A stretch of DNA of 64,000 nucleotides from Candidatus Nitrospira nitrosa (GCF_001458735.1 NZ_CZQA01000001.1:930001-994000); one strand, 5' to 3'; shown: positions 1 to 9,773, numbered from the stretch's first letter. The notes: generated by a model not told the origin, from the sequence alone. A program made the numbers and translations.

Positions 1-96
1 ATATAGTTGGGTTCCGATGATGGTCTGTCGAAGAGCTTGCCCCGAACAGATTGAGTTACCGATTTTGCAAAGTTCCTGCTGGCTTCATGAGGTTGT

Positions 97-116
97 GGGG
101 GTGGAGATATACCCCC
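97..116. other. Short hairpin in the leading gene-free stretch
   Basis: The first 292 bases hold no convincing gene. The only structure seen is a six-base inverted repeat, GGGGGT at 97-102 and ACCCCC at 111-116, with an eight-base loop. No T-run follows it, so it is not a typical terminator. The stretch may be the 3' flank of a gene to the left plus the tRNA promoter, but I cannot point to promoter boxes with confidence. Confidence 0.3.
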
Positions 117-292
117 GATGCTGCCCTAAGCGGTATATTCGCGACATGAGATGTTGCTGAAGGTCGCCCTGTACCTCGATAAGCTTCCACGCTTGTCGAA
201 TGGCACGTGTTGAGAGTAATCCACCCCTGCGTTGACTGCTCACAAGGCGCAGTGCTAATGTTTACCCTCGTTTCTGACCCCTTCTCGGGTTT

Positions 293-367
293 GGGCGATT
301 AGCTCAGTGGTAGAGCGCTTCCTTCACACGGAAGAGGCCACAGGTTCGATACCTGTATCGCCCACCA
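293..367 (+). tRNA. tRNA-Val (anticodon CAC)
   Basis: A full cloverleaf can be drawn. The acceptor stem GGGCGAT pairs with ATCGCCC, the D arm contains AGCTCAGTGGTAGAGC, the T arm contains GGTTCGATACC, and CCA is encoded at 365-367. The anticodon loop TTCACAC within the stem CTTCC/GGAAG gives anticodon CAC, reading the valine codon GTG. There is no variable-arm expansion. It stands alone, followed by a lipoprotein gene. Confidence 0.96.
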
Positions 368-551
368 TCTCCTTCCTCCTTTCCGTCCAGAGCTCTCTTT
401 CGACCGTGGCAGCACCGTTCTAGGCTGCTGCTTGCCAAACCCCTCGATTCCTGGACAGAAACCGGGTTGTCGGCTAGACTTCAGGTTGTCTTTTGTGTGG
501 TGTCTGGTTCGAGATTCCAGTACGAGGCGTCGAAACAAGCGAGGTTATGCT

Positions 552-893
552 ATGAGAGGAACTGTGACAGGTATCGGAGTCCTAACCCTGCTGTTGATGG
601 CAACCGGTTGCAGCACGACACACCAACAGAGTGCCGGGGCGAATGGACGTGAATACACTCCCCCGACGAGTATTTATAATATCCTGGATAGCACCGCCTT
701 GGTCTATTCCACTCCGGCTGCGGGATCAGCCGTCAATGACCATCCGCTTCGGTGGTTGGGTTTCATTGCGCATCCGATCGGCCACGCCTTTGATTATGCA
801 ATCAATCGCCCGATGTATACGATCGGTGGCAGCTCTCCCTACCTCCATGGGTATACGGCTGAAGATAGTATGTTGGACGCCCAGCGCCAGTAG
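552..893 (+). CDS. Small lipoprotein of unknown function
   Basis: The product is 113 residues. It begins with a short charged N-terminus, a hydrophobic stretch and the lipobox MATGC, so it is probably exported and lipid-anchored. I chose the ATG at 552 because it puts the signal peptide at the very N-terminus and has GAGG just upstream; an in-frame ATG 40 codons earlier adds a non-signal-like extension. The mature part has a conserved-looking core with HPLRWLGFIAHPIGHAFDY and no domain I recognise. A strong terminator follows directly. Confidence 0.8.
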   Translation: MRGTVTGIGVLTLLLMATGCSTTHQQSAGANGREYTPPTSIYNILDSTALVYSTPAAGSAVNDHPLRWLGFIAHPIGHAFDYAINRPMYTIGGSSPYLHGYTAEDSMLDAQRQ

Positions 894-920
894 GTCGGGG
901 TATCTGATCGTATAAGGATG

Positions 921-954
921 AAGCCCGCTCTTCGTATGAAGAGCGGGCTTTTTT
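921..954 (+). terminator. Rho-independent terminator
   Basis: A perfect 13-base stem (AAGCCCGCTCTTC at 921-933, GAAGAGCGGGCTT at 938-950) with a four-base loop runs straight into a T-run at 949-954. It lies 28 bases after the small lipoprotein gene and separates it from the TPR lipoprotein gene. Confidence 0.95.
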
Positions 955-1002
955 GTCTCTGCTTTGCTCGAATCAGTTCCAATCGTGCTATTGTTTTCCC
1001 CG

Positions 1003-2166
1003 ATGCGTCGTCCCTTCCTGAGGTCAATCCGATACTGGCTCTTGACCGGCCTGCTCGTGCCAATGGGGCTCACTTTGGGATGCGCGGGATCAGATGCACC
1101 TGTGCGGCCTCCGCTGCCTCCCTCCAAGAGCGACCTTGTGCTCTTGGCCTCGACAGCCCTCTGTGAGCGCAAGGCGGACTTCTTGCTCAAACATCCCTCC
1201 GCAGCGCAGCTCTCAAGAGACTGGGGAAGCGGTCAGGAACTCACCATTGCCGGAGAGCGTAGTGCCTCGCACGGAGACGAATCCTATTTTTTCGATGAAG
1301 ACGGTGTGTTGGTGGGGGCGCTCTTTACGTTTCCTCGAGGCCTCGACTTGGCCCCCTACTCGGTGCTGCGTGATACGCTCTTCCGGCTCAAACCCGCGCT
1401 TGAGTTCTATCTGAACGTGGCCCAATTGGAAACAAGAACGAACATGGAGAGCAGCTCGCTTCTGGAGACCGGTGATGAAAAAAGCACCACGCAATATCTT
1501 GTGACCGGATTGCGGGACCATCCGATCCTGCTCCAGGCTTCTTTTACAATCGACCCCTATGTGCGACTGTTTTCCCCCTACCGGCGAGAATTTCTTGACC
1601 GACTTCGTCAACCGGTTGGGGGTACCGGAGGCCAAATTATGGAGAGTCAGGGGACGGAGGATAAGGAACCCTTCCCCTCATTGCAACAATTCGCACGGGG
1701 GCAAACGGCGCAGCTCGCCTATTGCGGTGAGAAGAACTATGACATTGCCGCGGATGCCTATCAGCGAGCCATTCGGAGTGGGTTCACAAACAAGGTCTGG
1801 CTGGCCGAAGCCCGCCATAAACTCGGAGTGGCTTTGCTCATCAAGGGGCAGGTGGAACAGGCGAAAGCCGAGTTGCTCCAGTCACTCACGCTCAGGCCAA
1901 ATGTCCCGGAAGTGTTGAATAACCTGGGCACGGTCCATGTCAAACTAGGCGACAAGGCCGCCGGATTGAATTCGTTTGAGCGCGCGATCGTCCTGCGCCC
2001 CAACTATGCGCTGGCCCGCTACAACCTGGCCGAGGCGTCTGAGGCAACGAATCCCAAACGTGCGCTCTCCGAATACGAAACCTATGTCGCGATCGTCGAA
2101 GGTATTCCAGAGGAAGCGGACCGGATCATTCATGCCAAAGAACGTATCAAGGTCTTGAAGCAGTAG
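1003..2166 (+). CDS. TPR-repeat lipoprotein
   Basis: The product is 387 residues from the ATG at 1003. This start gives a basic N-terminus (MRRPFLRSIRYW), a hydrophobic stretch and the lipobox LTLGC; an in-frame codon at 964 lies inside the terminator shadow and adds 13 residues with no signal function. The first half resembles no family I know. The last third (about residues 220-370) contains tetratricopeptide-like helices with the usual A/G, Y and P spacing, for example LAEARHKLGVALLIKGQVEQ and EVLNNLGTVHVKLGD. It is probably an outer-membrane-anchored periplasmic protein used for protein-protein contact. The partner is unknown. Confidence 0.82.
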   Translation: MRRPFLRSIRYWLLTGLLVPMGLTLGCAGSDAPVRPPLPPSKSDLVLLASTALCERKADFLLKHPSAAQLSRDWGSGQELTIAGERSASHGDESYFFDEDGVLVGALFTFPRGLDLAPYSVLRDTLFRLKPALEFYLNVAQLETRTNMESSSLLETGDEKSTTQYLVTGLRDHPILLQASFTIDPYVRLFSPYRREFLDRLRQPVGGTGGQIMESQGTEDKEPFPSLQQFARGQTAQLAYCGEKNYDIAADAYQRAIRSGFTNKVWLAEARHKLGVALLIKGQVEQAKAELLQSLTLRPNVPEVLNNLGTVHVKLGDKAAGLNSFERAIVLRPNYALARYNLAEASEATNPKRALSEYETYVAIVEGIPEEADRIIHAKERIKVLKQ

Positions 2167-2239
2167 TTTCTTTTTCCTCACACAAGAATTCCTCTTGGTT
2201 GGTGGGATCGCCCGGCGTTGTTGAGGAATGAGAAACGAG

Positions 2240-2653
2240 CTAACTGCGGGCCTGCTCTTTTTCTTCCTGAGCGGTTTTGCACTCGATGCAAAATGTGGTG
2301 ACTGGGCGCGCTTTGAGCCGCTTGTACGGAATCTCCTCACCGCACCCTTCGCAAATCCCATAAGTCTCGGTGTTCATCCGCTCGAGTGCCTCGTCAATTT
2401 TCTTCAACAACTTCCGTTCCCGGTCGCGAATGCGCATGGAGAAACCTTGATCGACCTCGGCAGAAGCTTGATCACTGACATCGGGAAGGGCTTCGGGGTT
2501 TTCACGGTGTGTCAGCACCTCGCCCGCCTCACTGAGGAGTGCCGCTCGTTGGCGCTCAAGGTCCTGACGGATGTCGGGATACTTCGTGATTGCGGAACTG
2601 GTTTCTGGATTTGTGGTCGAAACCGTCTGTTTCTTAGCGGGAGGTGTTTTCAT
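2240..2653 (-). CDS. DksA/TraR-family zinc-finger regulator
   Basis: This 137-residue protein has the DksA layout: a helical N-terminal region with the coiled-coil tip motif DVSDQA (D58, D61), then a C4 zinc finger (C101-C104 and C122-C125). DksA-type proteins bind the secondary channel of RNA polymerase and adjust transcription, often together with ppGpp. I chose ATG 2653; a TTG five codons upstream is the alternative, and neither has a strong ribosome site. The basic, Thr/Ser-rich first 25 residues are longer than in short TraR forms. The gene lies downstream of recR on the same strand but about 100 bases away, so it may have its own promoter. Confidence 0.88.
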   Translation of the reverse strand: MKTPPAKKQTVSTTNPETSSAITKYPDIRQDLERQRAALLSEAGEVLTHRENPEALPDVSDQASAEVDQGFSMRIRDRERKLLKKIDEALERMNTETYGICEGCGEEIPYKRLKARPVTTFCIECKTAQEEKEQARS

Positions 2654-2755
2654 GACTAGGGCTCGCAATGGGACAATCGAATATATTGATGTATACGGAA
2701 ACTATATCAACCTTGATGAGAGGGGGTCAACGCGGGTTGGTTAGGTATCCAAGGG

Positions 2756-3358
2756 CTATAGATCTCGGCGTCCCTCGATCGATTTCAGTAGGGTCACTTC
2801 GTCGGCATACTCGATATCCATACCGACCGGAATGCCATAGGCGATACGAGACACACGGACGCCGAACGGCTTGAGCATGCGGGTGAGATAGATGGCTGTA
2901 GCCTCTCCTTCGATGGTGGGATTCGTGGCCAGGATGACTTCTTCGACCCCGCCAAGCTTGACCCGCTCAATGAGTTCCTCGGCTCGGATGTCTCCTGGGC
3001 CTACACCATCCAACGGAGAGAGGGCTCCTAATAAGACATGATAGAGCCCACGATAGGCCCCGGCTCGTTCAACGGCATAGAGGGTACTGGGTTCTTCAAC
3101 CACGAAAATCTTGCTGCGATCGCGTTTTGGGTCACGACAAAACTCGCACAACTCCCCTTCCGCGATATTTCGGCATTGGCTACAAAACGCCAACCCCTCC
3201 TTGACCGCTCGTATGGCATCGGCGAGCCGTAGGGCGTCCTCCCGCTCCATCTTCATGAGATGAAAGGCCAACCGTTGCGCGCTCTTGTGCCCGATTCCAG
3301 GGAGCCGGACCAGTTCTTTGATGAGTCGCGCGAGCAGACCCTGCTGATCGACCGCCAT
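2756..3358 (-). CDS. recR: Recombination mediator protein RecR
   Basis: The 200-residue product matches RecR in length and order. It has a helix-hairpin-helix (LPGIGHKSAQRLAFHLM, about residues 19-35), a C4 zinc finger (C59, C62, C71, C74) and a Toprim domain from about residue 82, with the VEEPSTLYAVE and ATNPTIEGEATA segments. RecR works with RecO and RecF to load RecA on gapped DNA. It follows ybaB after two bases, in the widespread order dnaX-ybaB-recR, so the three are surely cotranscribed. Confidence 0.97.
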   Translation of the reverse strand: MAVDQQGLLARLIKELVRLPGIGHKSAQRLAFHLMKMEREDALRLADAIRAVKEGLAFCSQCRNIAEGELCEFCRDPKRDRSKIFVVEEPSTLYAVERAGAYRGLYHVLLGALSPLDGVGPGDIRAEELIERVKLGGVEEVILATNPTIEGEATAIYLTRMLKPFGVRVSRIAYGIPVGMDIEYADEVTLLKSIEGRRDL

Positions 3359-3360
3359 CG

Positions 3361-3684
3361 CTAGAACAGACCCGGGATCTTCATCCCGCCCGTCAGCGTT
3401 TTCATCTCGCCTTCCATCAATTCTTTGGCTTTACGGAGCGCCTCGTTCGTGGCGGCCACGACCAAATCCTGGAGCATGTCAACATCACCGCCCTTGACGA
3501 CCTCCGGGTCGATTGTCACGCTGACCACCTGCATGGCCCCATTCGCTGTGACGGTGACAATCCCGCCGCCTGCTGTTCCACTGGCGGTTTTAGACGCTGC
3601 TTGCTCTTGGATTTTAGCCATCTGTTCTTGCATGGCCTGAGCTTGTTTGAGAATGTTATTCATATTGCCGAAAGGATTCTTCAT
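3361..3684 (-). CDS. YbaB/EbfC nucleoid-associated protein
   Basis: The 107-residue product has the YbaB/EbfC pattern: an N-terminal helix rich in Q and M (MKNPFGNMNNILKQAQAMQE), the central segment VTANGAMQVVSVTIDPEVV and the C-terminal helix VAATNEALRKAKELMEGEM. These small dimers bind DNA and are linked to nucleoid organisation and recombination. The ATG overlaps the dnaX stop by four bases and recR follows at once, which fixes the start and indicates translational coupling. Confidence 0.95.
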   Translation of the reverse strand: MKNPFGNMNNILKQAQAMQEQMAKIQEQAASKTASGTAGGGIVTVTANGAMQVVSVTIDPEVVKGGDVDMLQDLVVAATNEALRKAKELMEGEMKTLTGGMKIPGLF

Positions 3685-5450
3685 TCGCTTGCCTCCTGTT
3701 GGGCGATGGTGCGGACATCTGCTAACTCCACACCGAATATCTCAAGCGCCTGCTTCACGGTTGGATTCGTCTTTGCCTGTTCAAACAATGCCGTCCGATG
3801 CTCTTGTTCCTTGGCTGCCCGCGCTTGGGCCATTGTCGGGCCTTGAGGATGCGTCTCCGTCAACTCGATAATGCGGACACGAATGGGCGGTCCCATCTGC
3901 CGCTCACATAACTGTGCGATCACCTTGGTATTCTCTTCCTTCTCGAGTCGAGCTCTGGCCACCGTGGCCTGCTTGGCAAATCCGATCGTGACAACGCCAG
4001 CTTCTAATCCAACGAAACGACCGGCCTCGAGGAACGGGGCGATATTTGGAAACGACGCAGCAATCTCTTCTTGGACCAATTCCCATCGCAATGTTGACGG
4101 TTGAGGAGAAAGTGGAGCGGGCTCGGTGGCTGAGGAGACAGCTGACCGATCAACGATAGGTTTCGGGGAAGGATCAGGCGAAGGTATCGGTCGCTCAACC
4201 TTGCTGGCTTTGGAAGGTGGAGGAGGTTGGTTGGCTGGCTTCCGGATCGGTGAAGGGGCTGGCGTGGTTTTGTGTCCTTCTGAGTCGCCCAACGGTTTGT
4301 GGCTTGAGGATGGGGATGTTTGTTGGGGAGAGAGAGAGTCACTCGGGCGTGGGCGCAACAACCTGGTCGCCCGCACTGCCGCGGTCTCCATGACAAAACG
4401 GGGGTGGGTGCTGAATCGTAATGAATCTTCTGCTTGAATGAAGATAGCCAGTAGTTCCTGGAGTTGTTCTGGCGTCACTGCCCTGGCATCCGACGAAAGC
4501 TGATTGAGATCTTCTTCCGAGGTCTCAATCAAACTCCTGAGCTCAGTCGCGCTGGGAACAACTGCTGCCACGAGCAGATTACGGATATGTTCCACAACGT
4601 CCGCGCAGAACGCCCGCAAGTCATGTCCCCTATCGAGCAGGCTGGCCAAGCTGCTGAGAGCTGCAGGGCTGTTTTGGGTCAAAATGGCTCGAATGAGTTC
4701 CTGTACCAGTTCTTGAGGGACGGCTCCCAACAGCAGTTCGAGGTCCGCATGGCTGATGGCCTTGCCGCTGTAGGCAATCGCTTGATCCAGCAAGCTCAAG
4801 GCATCGCGCATACTGCCTTCACTGGCACGAGCCAGGGCCAGGAAGCTTCGTTCCTCCAGTGTCAATTGATCTTGGGCTGCCACGTGTTGAAGTCGTTGGA
4901 TGATTTCGGATCTGGCAATCCGGCGGAAGTTGTAATGTTGGCAACGCGAGAGGATCGTCACGGGAATTTTGTGGATTTCTGTTGTCGCAAAAATGAACAC
5001 GGCGTGAGCCGGTGGTTCCTCAAGCGTCTTCAATAAGGCATTGAAGGCGGAATTGGAGAGCATATGGACTTCATCGATAATATAGACCCGAAATTGACCA
5101 TGAAACGGCGCGAACTTCACGTTCTCGCGGATCTCTCGTACATCATCCACGCTGGTGTTGGACGCGCCGTCGATCTCGATGACATCCACCGAACTCCCTA
5201 GCGCGATTTCACGGCAATTCTCGCAGGTGTCACAGGGGTGACTCGTGGGTCCTTGTGCACAATTGAGGGCTTTGGCAAAGATTCGAGCAACGGTCGTTTT
5301 TCCAACGCCTCGTGTACCGGAAAACAGGTACGCATGCGCCACCCGTTTGGTGGAGACCGCGTTCATGAGCGTCTGAACCACGTGAGACTGCCCGATCACA
5401 TCGTCGAAGGTGCCGGGTCTATATTTTCGCGCGGAGACTTGGTAGTCCAC
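3681..5450 (-). CDS. dnaX: DNA polymerase III subunit gamma/tau
   Basis: The 589-residue protein carries the clamp-loader ATPase: Walker A GTRGVGKT (45-52), a zinc module (C64, C73, C76, C79), Walker B DEVH (126-129) and the sensor segment LLKTLEEPPAHAVFIFATTE. A proline/serine-rich linker at about 365-440 leads to a C-terminal tau-like domain. Translation probably starts at GTG 5450. I saw no clear A-rich slippery site for a programmed gamma frameshift. The SRP RNA gene lies about 100 bases upstream on the same strand, and ybaB and recR follow, as in many bacteria. Confidence 0.96.
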   Translation of the reverse strand: MDYQVSARKYRPGTFDDVIGQSHVVQTLMNAVSTKRVAHAYLFSGTRGVGKTTVARIFAKALNCAQGPTSHPCDTCENCREIALGSSVDVIEIDGASNTSVDDVREIRENVKFAPFHGQFRVYIIDEVHMLSNSAFNALLKTLEEPPAHAVFIFATTEIHKIPVTILSRCQHYNFRRIARSEIIQRLQHVAAQDQLTLEERSFLALARASEGSMRDALSLLDQAIAYSGKAISHADLELLLGAVPQELVQELIRAILTQNSPAALSSLASLLDRGHDLRAFCADVVEHIRNLLVAAVVPSATELRSLIETSEEDLNQLSSDARAVTPEQLQELLAIFIQAEDSLRFSTHPRFVMETAAVRATRLLRPRPSDSLSPQQTSPSSSHKPLGDSEGHKTTPAPSPIRKPANQPPPPSKASKVERPIPSPDPSPKPIVDRSAVSSATEPAPLSPQPSTLRWELVQEEIAASFPNIAPFLEAGRFVGLEAGVVTIGFAKQATVARARLEKEENTKVIAQLCERQMGPPIRVRIIELTETHPQGPTMAQARAAKEQEHRTALFEQAKTNPTVKQALEIFGVELADVRTIAQQEASE

Positions 5451-5550
5451 CTGATACCTATGCTCCTAACTGCAAGTGCTCAGGCTCAACTGTCAGAACG
5501 ACGACTCCCGCTGAAACCGTATAGGATACGTGCTGCACATAACGGAAAAG

Positions 5551-5652
5551 TGGGGCCAGGTGATCCTGCGGCACACAGAACTGGCTGCTTACCGTTGCTT
5601 CCTTCCGGATCTAGCGGGGTTCACAGGGTTCTATTGCACAGGGCCCAGCCCC
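5551..5652 (-). ncRNA. ffs: Signal recognition particle RNA (4.5S type)
   Basis: Read on the minus strand, the sequence contains the invariant SRP domain IV core CCGGAAGGAAGCA with its GGAA tetraloop and asymmetric internal loop. The ends GGGGCTGGGCCC and CCTGGCCCCA can pair, giving a rod of roughly 100 bases typical of the short bacterial form without an Alu domain. It would bind Ffh and direct membrane proteins to the translocon. Placement directly upstream of dnaX is a common bacterial arrangement. End positions are estimated from base pairing and could be off by a few bases. Confidence 0.93.
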
Positions 5653-5761
5653 TGTTCTCGAATCTGAATCCACTAAAACAGCCCGCGCTCAAGGTGTGCC
5701 TGTTCGCCCTCACGAATGACCCTACGTGGTAAGGAGCGGCCGGTACACACGAGGTGCGGTA

Positions 5762-5851
<90 letters not shown>

Positions 5852-6183
5852 GCATCGAGAAGTGCAAAGGTGGGCATCTTAACATGCGTGTCCAGCAGCA
5901 GCAAGGCGACCAACGGTGCCATTGAGCAAGTCCTTTTTTGGGTGAATGCCGTTTGGTGGGTGCGGCAGTGGTGAACAATTAAGTGCGCTCTTGAGGGTGG
6001 GCAACAAAGGCAATGGATAGAGCATCCTTATTACCGGATCGGGCCATTCATACTAGGTATGGAATACCCTCGGTCGTATGGGTTGACACTTGTATGGGTC
6101 CGACGGTACAACGCTATACAACATCGCGTGTTTAGGCTGTCTTGAATACTAGATAGAAACAGCTCCTCGGCATCCTCCACTGT
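5852..6183. promoter_or_regulatory. Gene-free spacer with a possible tRNA promoter
   Basis: No gene is visible between the divergent tRNA-Ser and tRNA-Leu genes. A consensus -35 box TTGACA at 6083-6088 is followed after 18 bases by TACAAC at 6107-6112, a four-of-six match to the -10 consensus. It could drive tRNA-Leu and the tig-clpP-clpX block. The rest of the stretch shows nothing I can name. Confidence 0.4.
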
Positions 6184-6266
6184 GCGAGAGTGGCGGAACT
6201 GGCAGACGCGCGAGACTTAGGATCTCGTGGGTAACCGTGGGGGTTCAAGTCCCCCCTCTCGCACCA
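6184..6266 (+). tRNA. tRNA-Leu (anticodon TAG)
   Basis: The acceptor GCGAGAG pairs with CTCTCGC and CCA is encoded at 6264-6266. The anticodon stem CGAGA/TCTCG encloses the loop CTTAGGA, giving anticodon TAG for CTA and other CTN leucine codons. A class II variable arm (TGGGTAACCG region) and a T arm with GGTTCAAGTCC complete the fold. The trigger factor gene starts about 45 bases downstream. Confidence 0.95.
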
Positions 6267-6309
6267 CCATCATTCCGAATCCTCTTAAGAGCTGGATGGG
6301 AGACAGATT

Positions 6310-7632
6310 TTGACGATGAAGATGGAAGTTACTGAGTTAGGACCAATGAAACGCGCCTTGAAGATCGAGGTGCCAGCCGCCGAGGTCACCCAACAGTTTT
6401 CGCGGGCGTATGTGGAACTGAATCGGCAGGTTCACGTCCCTGGTTTTCGGCCGGGGAAAGCCCCATTGGCGATCTTGGAAAAGCGGTATGCCAAGACTGT
6501 TGAAGAAGATGTCATTCGAAAACTGGTTCCGGACTTTTATGATCGAGCGATCAAAGAAGCGGGGATCCATCCGGTTGTGGTGGATATACCCCCCCTGGAT
6601 CGCGTCAAGATCAAAAAAGATTCCCCTTTTACGTTTACGGCGACGGTCGAAATCAAGCCGACCATCGAACTTCGTGACTATAAGTCTCCTAGTCCTATGT
6701 CCCTGCAAGCCGACAAGCGCACCGTTGCCGAAGACCAAGTGGACCGTGCCCTCGAGGTATTCCGAGAACAACAGGCCAGATTGGATGCAGCTCCAACTGG
6801 TACAGCGTTAGCTGATGGAGATTATGCCATTGTCGATCTGGAAGGGTTTTTGGACGGCGTGGCTCTCGAGGGGACAAAAAAAGAAGGCCAACTGCATCGC
6901 GTGGGTTCGAAGGCCTCCTTGCTGGGGATTGAAATAGACGCTCATTTGCAGGGAAGGCATGAAGGTGAGGTAGTGGATATTCCGCAGACCTATCCCGTCA
7001 GCCACCCGGATCACCGAGTCGCGGGAAAGGTGGTTCAATTCCGCCTCGACATCAAGGGGGCCAAGCGCAAGACTCTTCCAGCCCTCGATGATGAGTTCGC
7101 GAAAGACTGTGGCCCATACGCCTCACTCCAGGACTTGCGAGAAAAATTACGCGGTGAAATGGAAAAGGCGCTCAAGAAAGATATCGAAGAATCCTATAAG
7201 GACACCCTTCTCAAACGCCTCGTTGAGACTCATCAATTTGATCTTCCCGACACACTTGTTGAGCGAGAGCTCAATACGATCGTACGACAGCAACTGCAAG
7301 CACGACAACGTGGCAAAGCCACCGACTCCCTTCCCGAACCGGATGCGGAGGAGGTGAAGACAATCCGTGAGGAGCACCGTGAAGAAGCGAATCGTCGCGT
7401 TAAAGCGGGACTGATCCTCGAAGCCATTGCTGAGAAAGAAAGCTTGTCAGTAAGTCAGGATGATCTGAACCACGAAGTCACTCGATTAGCCAAGGAACTT
7501 CGTGTGCCAATGGCCGATCTTGTCAAAATGATTCAGGCGGGCGGTCAAGATTCCATTGAGGAATTGCGTGCGCGGATCTTGGTCGACAAAGCGCTGGATC
7601 TTGTCTATCGTCAGGCAGTCATTCAGGGATAG
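6310..7632 (+). CDS. tig: Trigger factor, ribosome-associated chaperone
   Basis: The 440-residue protein has the three trigger factor parts: an N-terminal ribosome-binding domain with the signature VPGFRPGKAP, a FKBP-like prolyl isomerase domain at about 160-245 (DGDYAIVDLEGFLDG), and a long helical C-terminal chaperone arm. It meets nascent chains at the ribosome exit. The TTG at 6310 is chosen because GGGAG lies seven bases upstream; ATG 6316, two codons later, is an equally plausible start with longer spacing. clpP and clpX follow, the classic tig-clpP-clpX order. Confidence 0.96.
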   Translation: MTMKMEVTELGPMKRALKIEVPAAEVTQQFSRAYVELNRQVHVPGFRPGKAPLAILEKRYAKTVEEDVIRKLVPDFYDRAIKEAGIHPVVVDIPPLDRVKIKKDSPFTFTATVEIKPTIELRDYKSPSPMSLQADKRTVAEDQVDRALEVFREQQARLDAAPTGTALADGDYAIVDLEGFLDGVALEGTKKEGQLHRVGSKASLLGIEIDAHLQGRHEGEVVDIPQTYPVSHPDHRVAGKVVQFRLDIKGAKRKTLPALDDEFAKDCGPYASLQDLREKLRGEMEKALKKDIEESYKDTLLKRLVETHQFDLPDTLVERELNTIVRQQLQARQRGKATDSLPEPDAEEVKTIREEHREEANRRVKAGLILEAIAEKESLSVSQDDLNHEVTRLAKELRVPMADLVKMIQAGGQDSIEELRARILVDKALDLVYRQAVIQG

Positions 7633-7696
7633 GTTGGCACTCGATCATCCGGGTGGGTTTCGCGCCGACACTCCTTGAGGAAAGGAAACGAACGAC

Positions 7697-8323
7697 ATGT
7701 TGGTTCCGATCGTAGTCGAGCAAACGAATCGAGGCGAACGCGCCTATGACATCTACTCTCGGCTCCTCAAGGATCGCATCATTTTCCTTGGGGCCCCTAT
7801 TGATGATGTTTTTGCCAATCTGGTAATCGCGCAGTTGCTCTTCCTTGAGGCGGAAGATCCTGAAAAGGACATCAATCTCTATGTGAATTCCCCAGGGGGC
7901 AGTGTGACAGCCGGATTGGGCATCTATGACACTATGCAATATGTGAAGCCACCGATCAACACGATTTGCCTTGGTCAGGCGGCGAGTATGGGAGCGTTGT
8001 TGCTAACCGCTGGAACGAAGGGAAAACGGTTTGCCCTACCTAATGCCCGTGTGATGATTCATCAACCCCTGGGTGGATTTCAAGGACAGGCGACGGAAAT
8101 CGACATTCATGCCAGGGAAATTCTAAAAATTCGTGAACGTCTCAACGAGATTATGGCCAAGCACACCGGACAACCGATCGAAAAGATTGCTCATGACACT
8201 GAGCGAGATTATTTCATGTCAGGTGAAGAGGCAAAACGATATGGTCTCATTGATGAGGTCATTACAAGGCCATCCAAGTTTATGAAGGTGAGTGAGTCTG
8301 GAGACGGGGCAAAGGGTAAGTAA
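7697..8323 (+). CDS. clpP: ATP-dependent Clp protease proteolytic subunit
   Basis: The 208-residue serine peptidase has all three catalytic residues in standard context: S97 in GQAASMGA, H122 in MIHQPLGG and D171 in DTERDYFM. The segment [16 protein letters not shown] forms the oxyanion region. ClpP makes a double heptameric barrel that degrades proteins unfolded by ClpX, encoded 13 bases downstream. There is no long propeptide. The short C-terminal extension ([10 protein letters not shown]) is unremarkable. Confidence 0.98.
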   Translation: MLVPIVVEQTNRGERAYDIYSRLLKDRIIFLGAPIDDVFANLVIAQLLFLEAEDPEKDINLYVNSPGGSVTAGLGIYDTMQYVKPPINTICLGQAASMGALLLTAGTKGKRFALPNARVMIHQPLGGFQGQATEIDIHAREILKIRERLNEIMAKHTGQPIEKIAHDTERDYFMSGEEAKRYGLIDEVITRPSKFMKVSESGDGAKGK

Positions 8324-8336
8324 CACAGGAGGGCAC

Positions 8337-9593
8337 ATGGCTAAGCAGGAAAAGATGGACCGACACTTGCGGTGTTCTTTTTGTGGCAAGAGCCGTGATG
8401 AGGTCCGGAAGCTGATCGCCGGGCCGACGGTCTATATCTGTGATGAATGTGTCAACCTCTGCAATGACATCATCGCTGAGGATTGGGAAGAAGCCAAAGA
8501 AGAAATTTCCTCGAAGCTCAAAAAGCCTGCTGAAATCAAACATCACCTGGATCAGTATGTCATCGGGCAGGAACGTGCCAAACGCATTTTGTCTGTGGCG
8601 GTGCACAACCACTACAAGCGTATTTCTTCGAAAGAAAAAGGGGTGGATGATATCGAGCTTCAGAAGGGCAACATTCTCATGGTGGGCCCTACTGGAACGG
8701 GGAAAACCCTGTTGGCCCAGACTTTGGCCAAATATCTGGATGTCCCCTTTACGCTTGCAGATGCCACAACACTAACTGAAGCCGGGTATGTCGGCGAAGA
8801 TGTCGAGAACATTATCCTGAAACTCTTGCAGGCGGCCGACTACGATGTGGAACGGGCTGAACGTGGGATTGTGTACATTGATGAAATCGACAAAATCAGT
8901 CGGAAAAGCGACAGTCCGTCGATCACGCGGGATGTATCAGGCGAAGGGGTTCAGCAGGCATTGCTGAAACTGATCGAGGGGACGGTTGCGAATGTTCCTC
9001 CCCAAGGAGGGAGAAAGCATCCGCATCAGGAATTTATTCAGGTGAATACGAGTAATATCCTATTCATCTGCGGTGGAGCATTTGTGGGCTTGGAGCAAAT
9101 CATTGAACAGCGACTGAATCGAAAGTCAATGGGTTTCGGCGCTGAAATCCGTGGAAAGTGTGATGTGCGGTTAGGTGATCTGCTGGCCAAAGTCCAACCT
9201 GAGGATTTCTTGAAGTACGGTCTGATCCCAGAATTTGTTGGACGGTTGCCCGTCGTAGCTACATTAGAAGAGTTGGATGAGCGAGCCCTCATTCGTATCC
9301 TGACTGAACCTCGCAATGCCCTCACAAAGCAATATGAGAAGTTGTTGTCGTTTGAGAAGGTCAAACTTCGATTCACGGAAGGGGCGTTGGGTGCCGCCGC
9401 ACGGAAAGCCTATTTGCAAAAGACTGGGGCTCGAGGACTCCGGGCCATTCTGGAAGAGGTGATGTTAGACGTCATGTATGATGCCCCCTCGCAGAAAGAC
9501 ATCATGGAAGTGGTCATTACTGAAGATGCCATTGTGGGTAAGAACCCACCGATGCGTATCTTTGAACAGGAACAAGACGCAAAGACTGCGTAA
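8337..9593 (+). CDS. clpX: Clp protease ATP-binding subunit ClpX
   Basis: The 418-residue protein begins with a zinc-binding domain (C13, C16, C35, C38) for substrate and adaptor recognition. The AAA+ module follows, with Walker A GPTGTGKT, Walker [10 protein letters not shown], sensor residues and the ClpP-docking loop segment. ATG 8337 is preceded by AGGAGGG at good spacing; an in-frame ATG 45 bases earlier overlaps clpP and is rejected. ClpX unfolds tagged proteins and feeds them to ClpP. Confidence 0.98.
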   Translation: MAKQEKMDRHLRCSFCGKSRDEVRKLIAGPTVYICDECVNLCNDIIAEDWEEAKEEISSKLKKPAEIKHHLDQYVIGQERAKRILSVAVHNHYKRISSKEKGVDDIELQKGNILMVGPTGTGKTLLAQTLAKYLDVPFTLADATTLTEAGYVGEDVENIILKLLQAADYDVERAERGIVYIDEIDKISRKSDSPSITRDVSGEGVQQALLKLIEGTVANVPPQGGRKHPHQEFIQVNTSNILFICGGAFVGLEQIIEQRLNRKSMGFGAEIRGKCDVRLGDLLAKVQPEDFLKYGLIPEFVGRLPVVATLEELDERALIRILTEPRNALTKQYEKLLSFEKVKLRFTEGALGAAARKAYLQKTGARGLRAILEEVMLDVMYDAPSQKDIMEVVITEDAIVGKNPPMRIFEQEQDAKTA

Positions 9594-9714
9594 GTATTTG
9601 ATAAATAAATAATTTATGTTGCCGGAAGAGACTGATCGCAAACTGAGGGTATTCAAAGTCTTTTCCGGCGAGCTCATGCCATCCTGATCCTTGTCCGGCA
9701 CTACTCTCCTTACC

Positions 9715-9742
9715 TCGACAAGTAGAAACCCCGCGCTATACT
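9715..9742 (+). promoter_or_regulatory. Likely sigma-70 promoter for the first PilZ gene
   Basis: TCGACA at 9715-9720 and TATACT at 9737-9742 are separated by 16 bases. Both match the housekeeping consensus at five of six positions. The expected start of transcription near 9750 would leave a leader of about 25 bases before the GTG at 9774, which supports that start over the GTG at 9759. Confidence 0.5.
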
Positions 9743-9773
9743 TGACACGTGTGACCCAGTGAAGGGAGAACGT

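Noticed and set aside
3681-5450. Programmed frameshift in dnaX
   Set aside because: I saw no A-rich slippery heptamer, and the full-length frame is intact.
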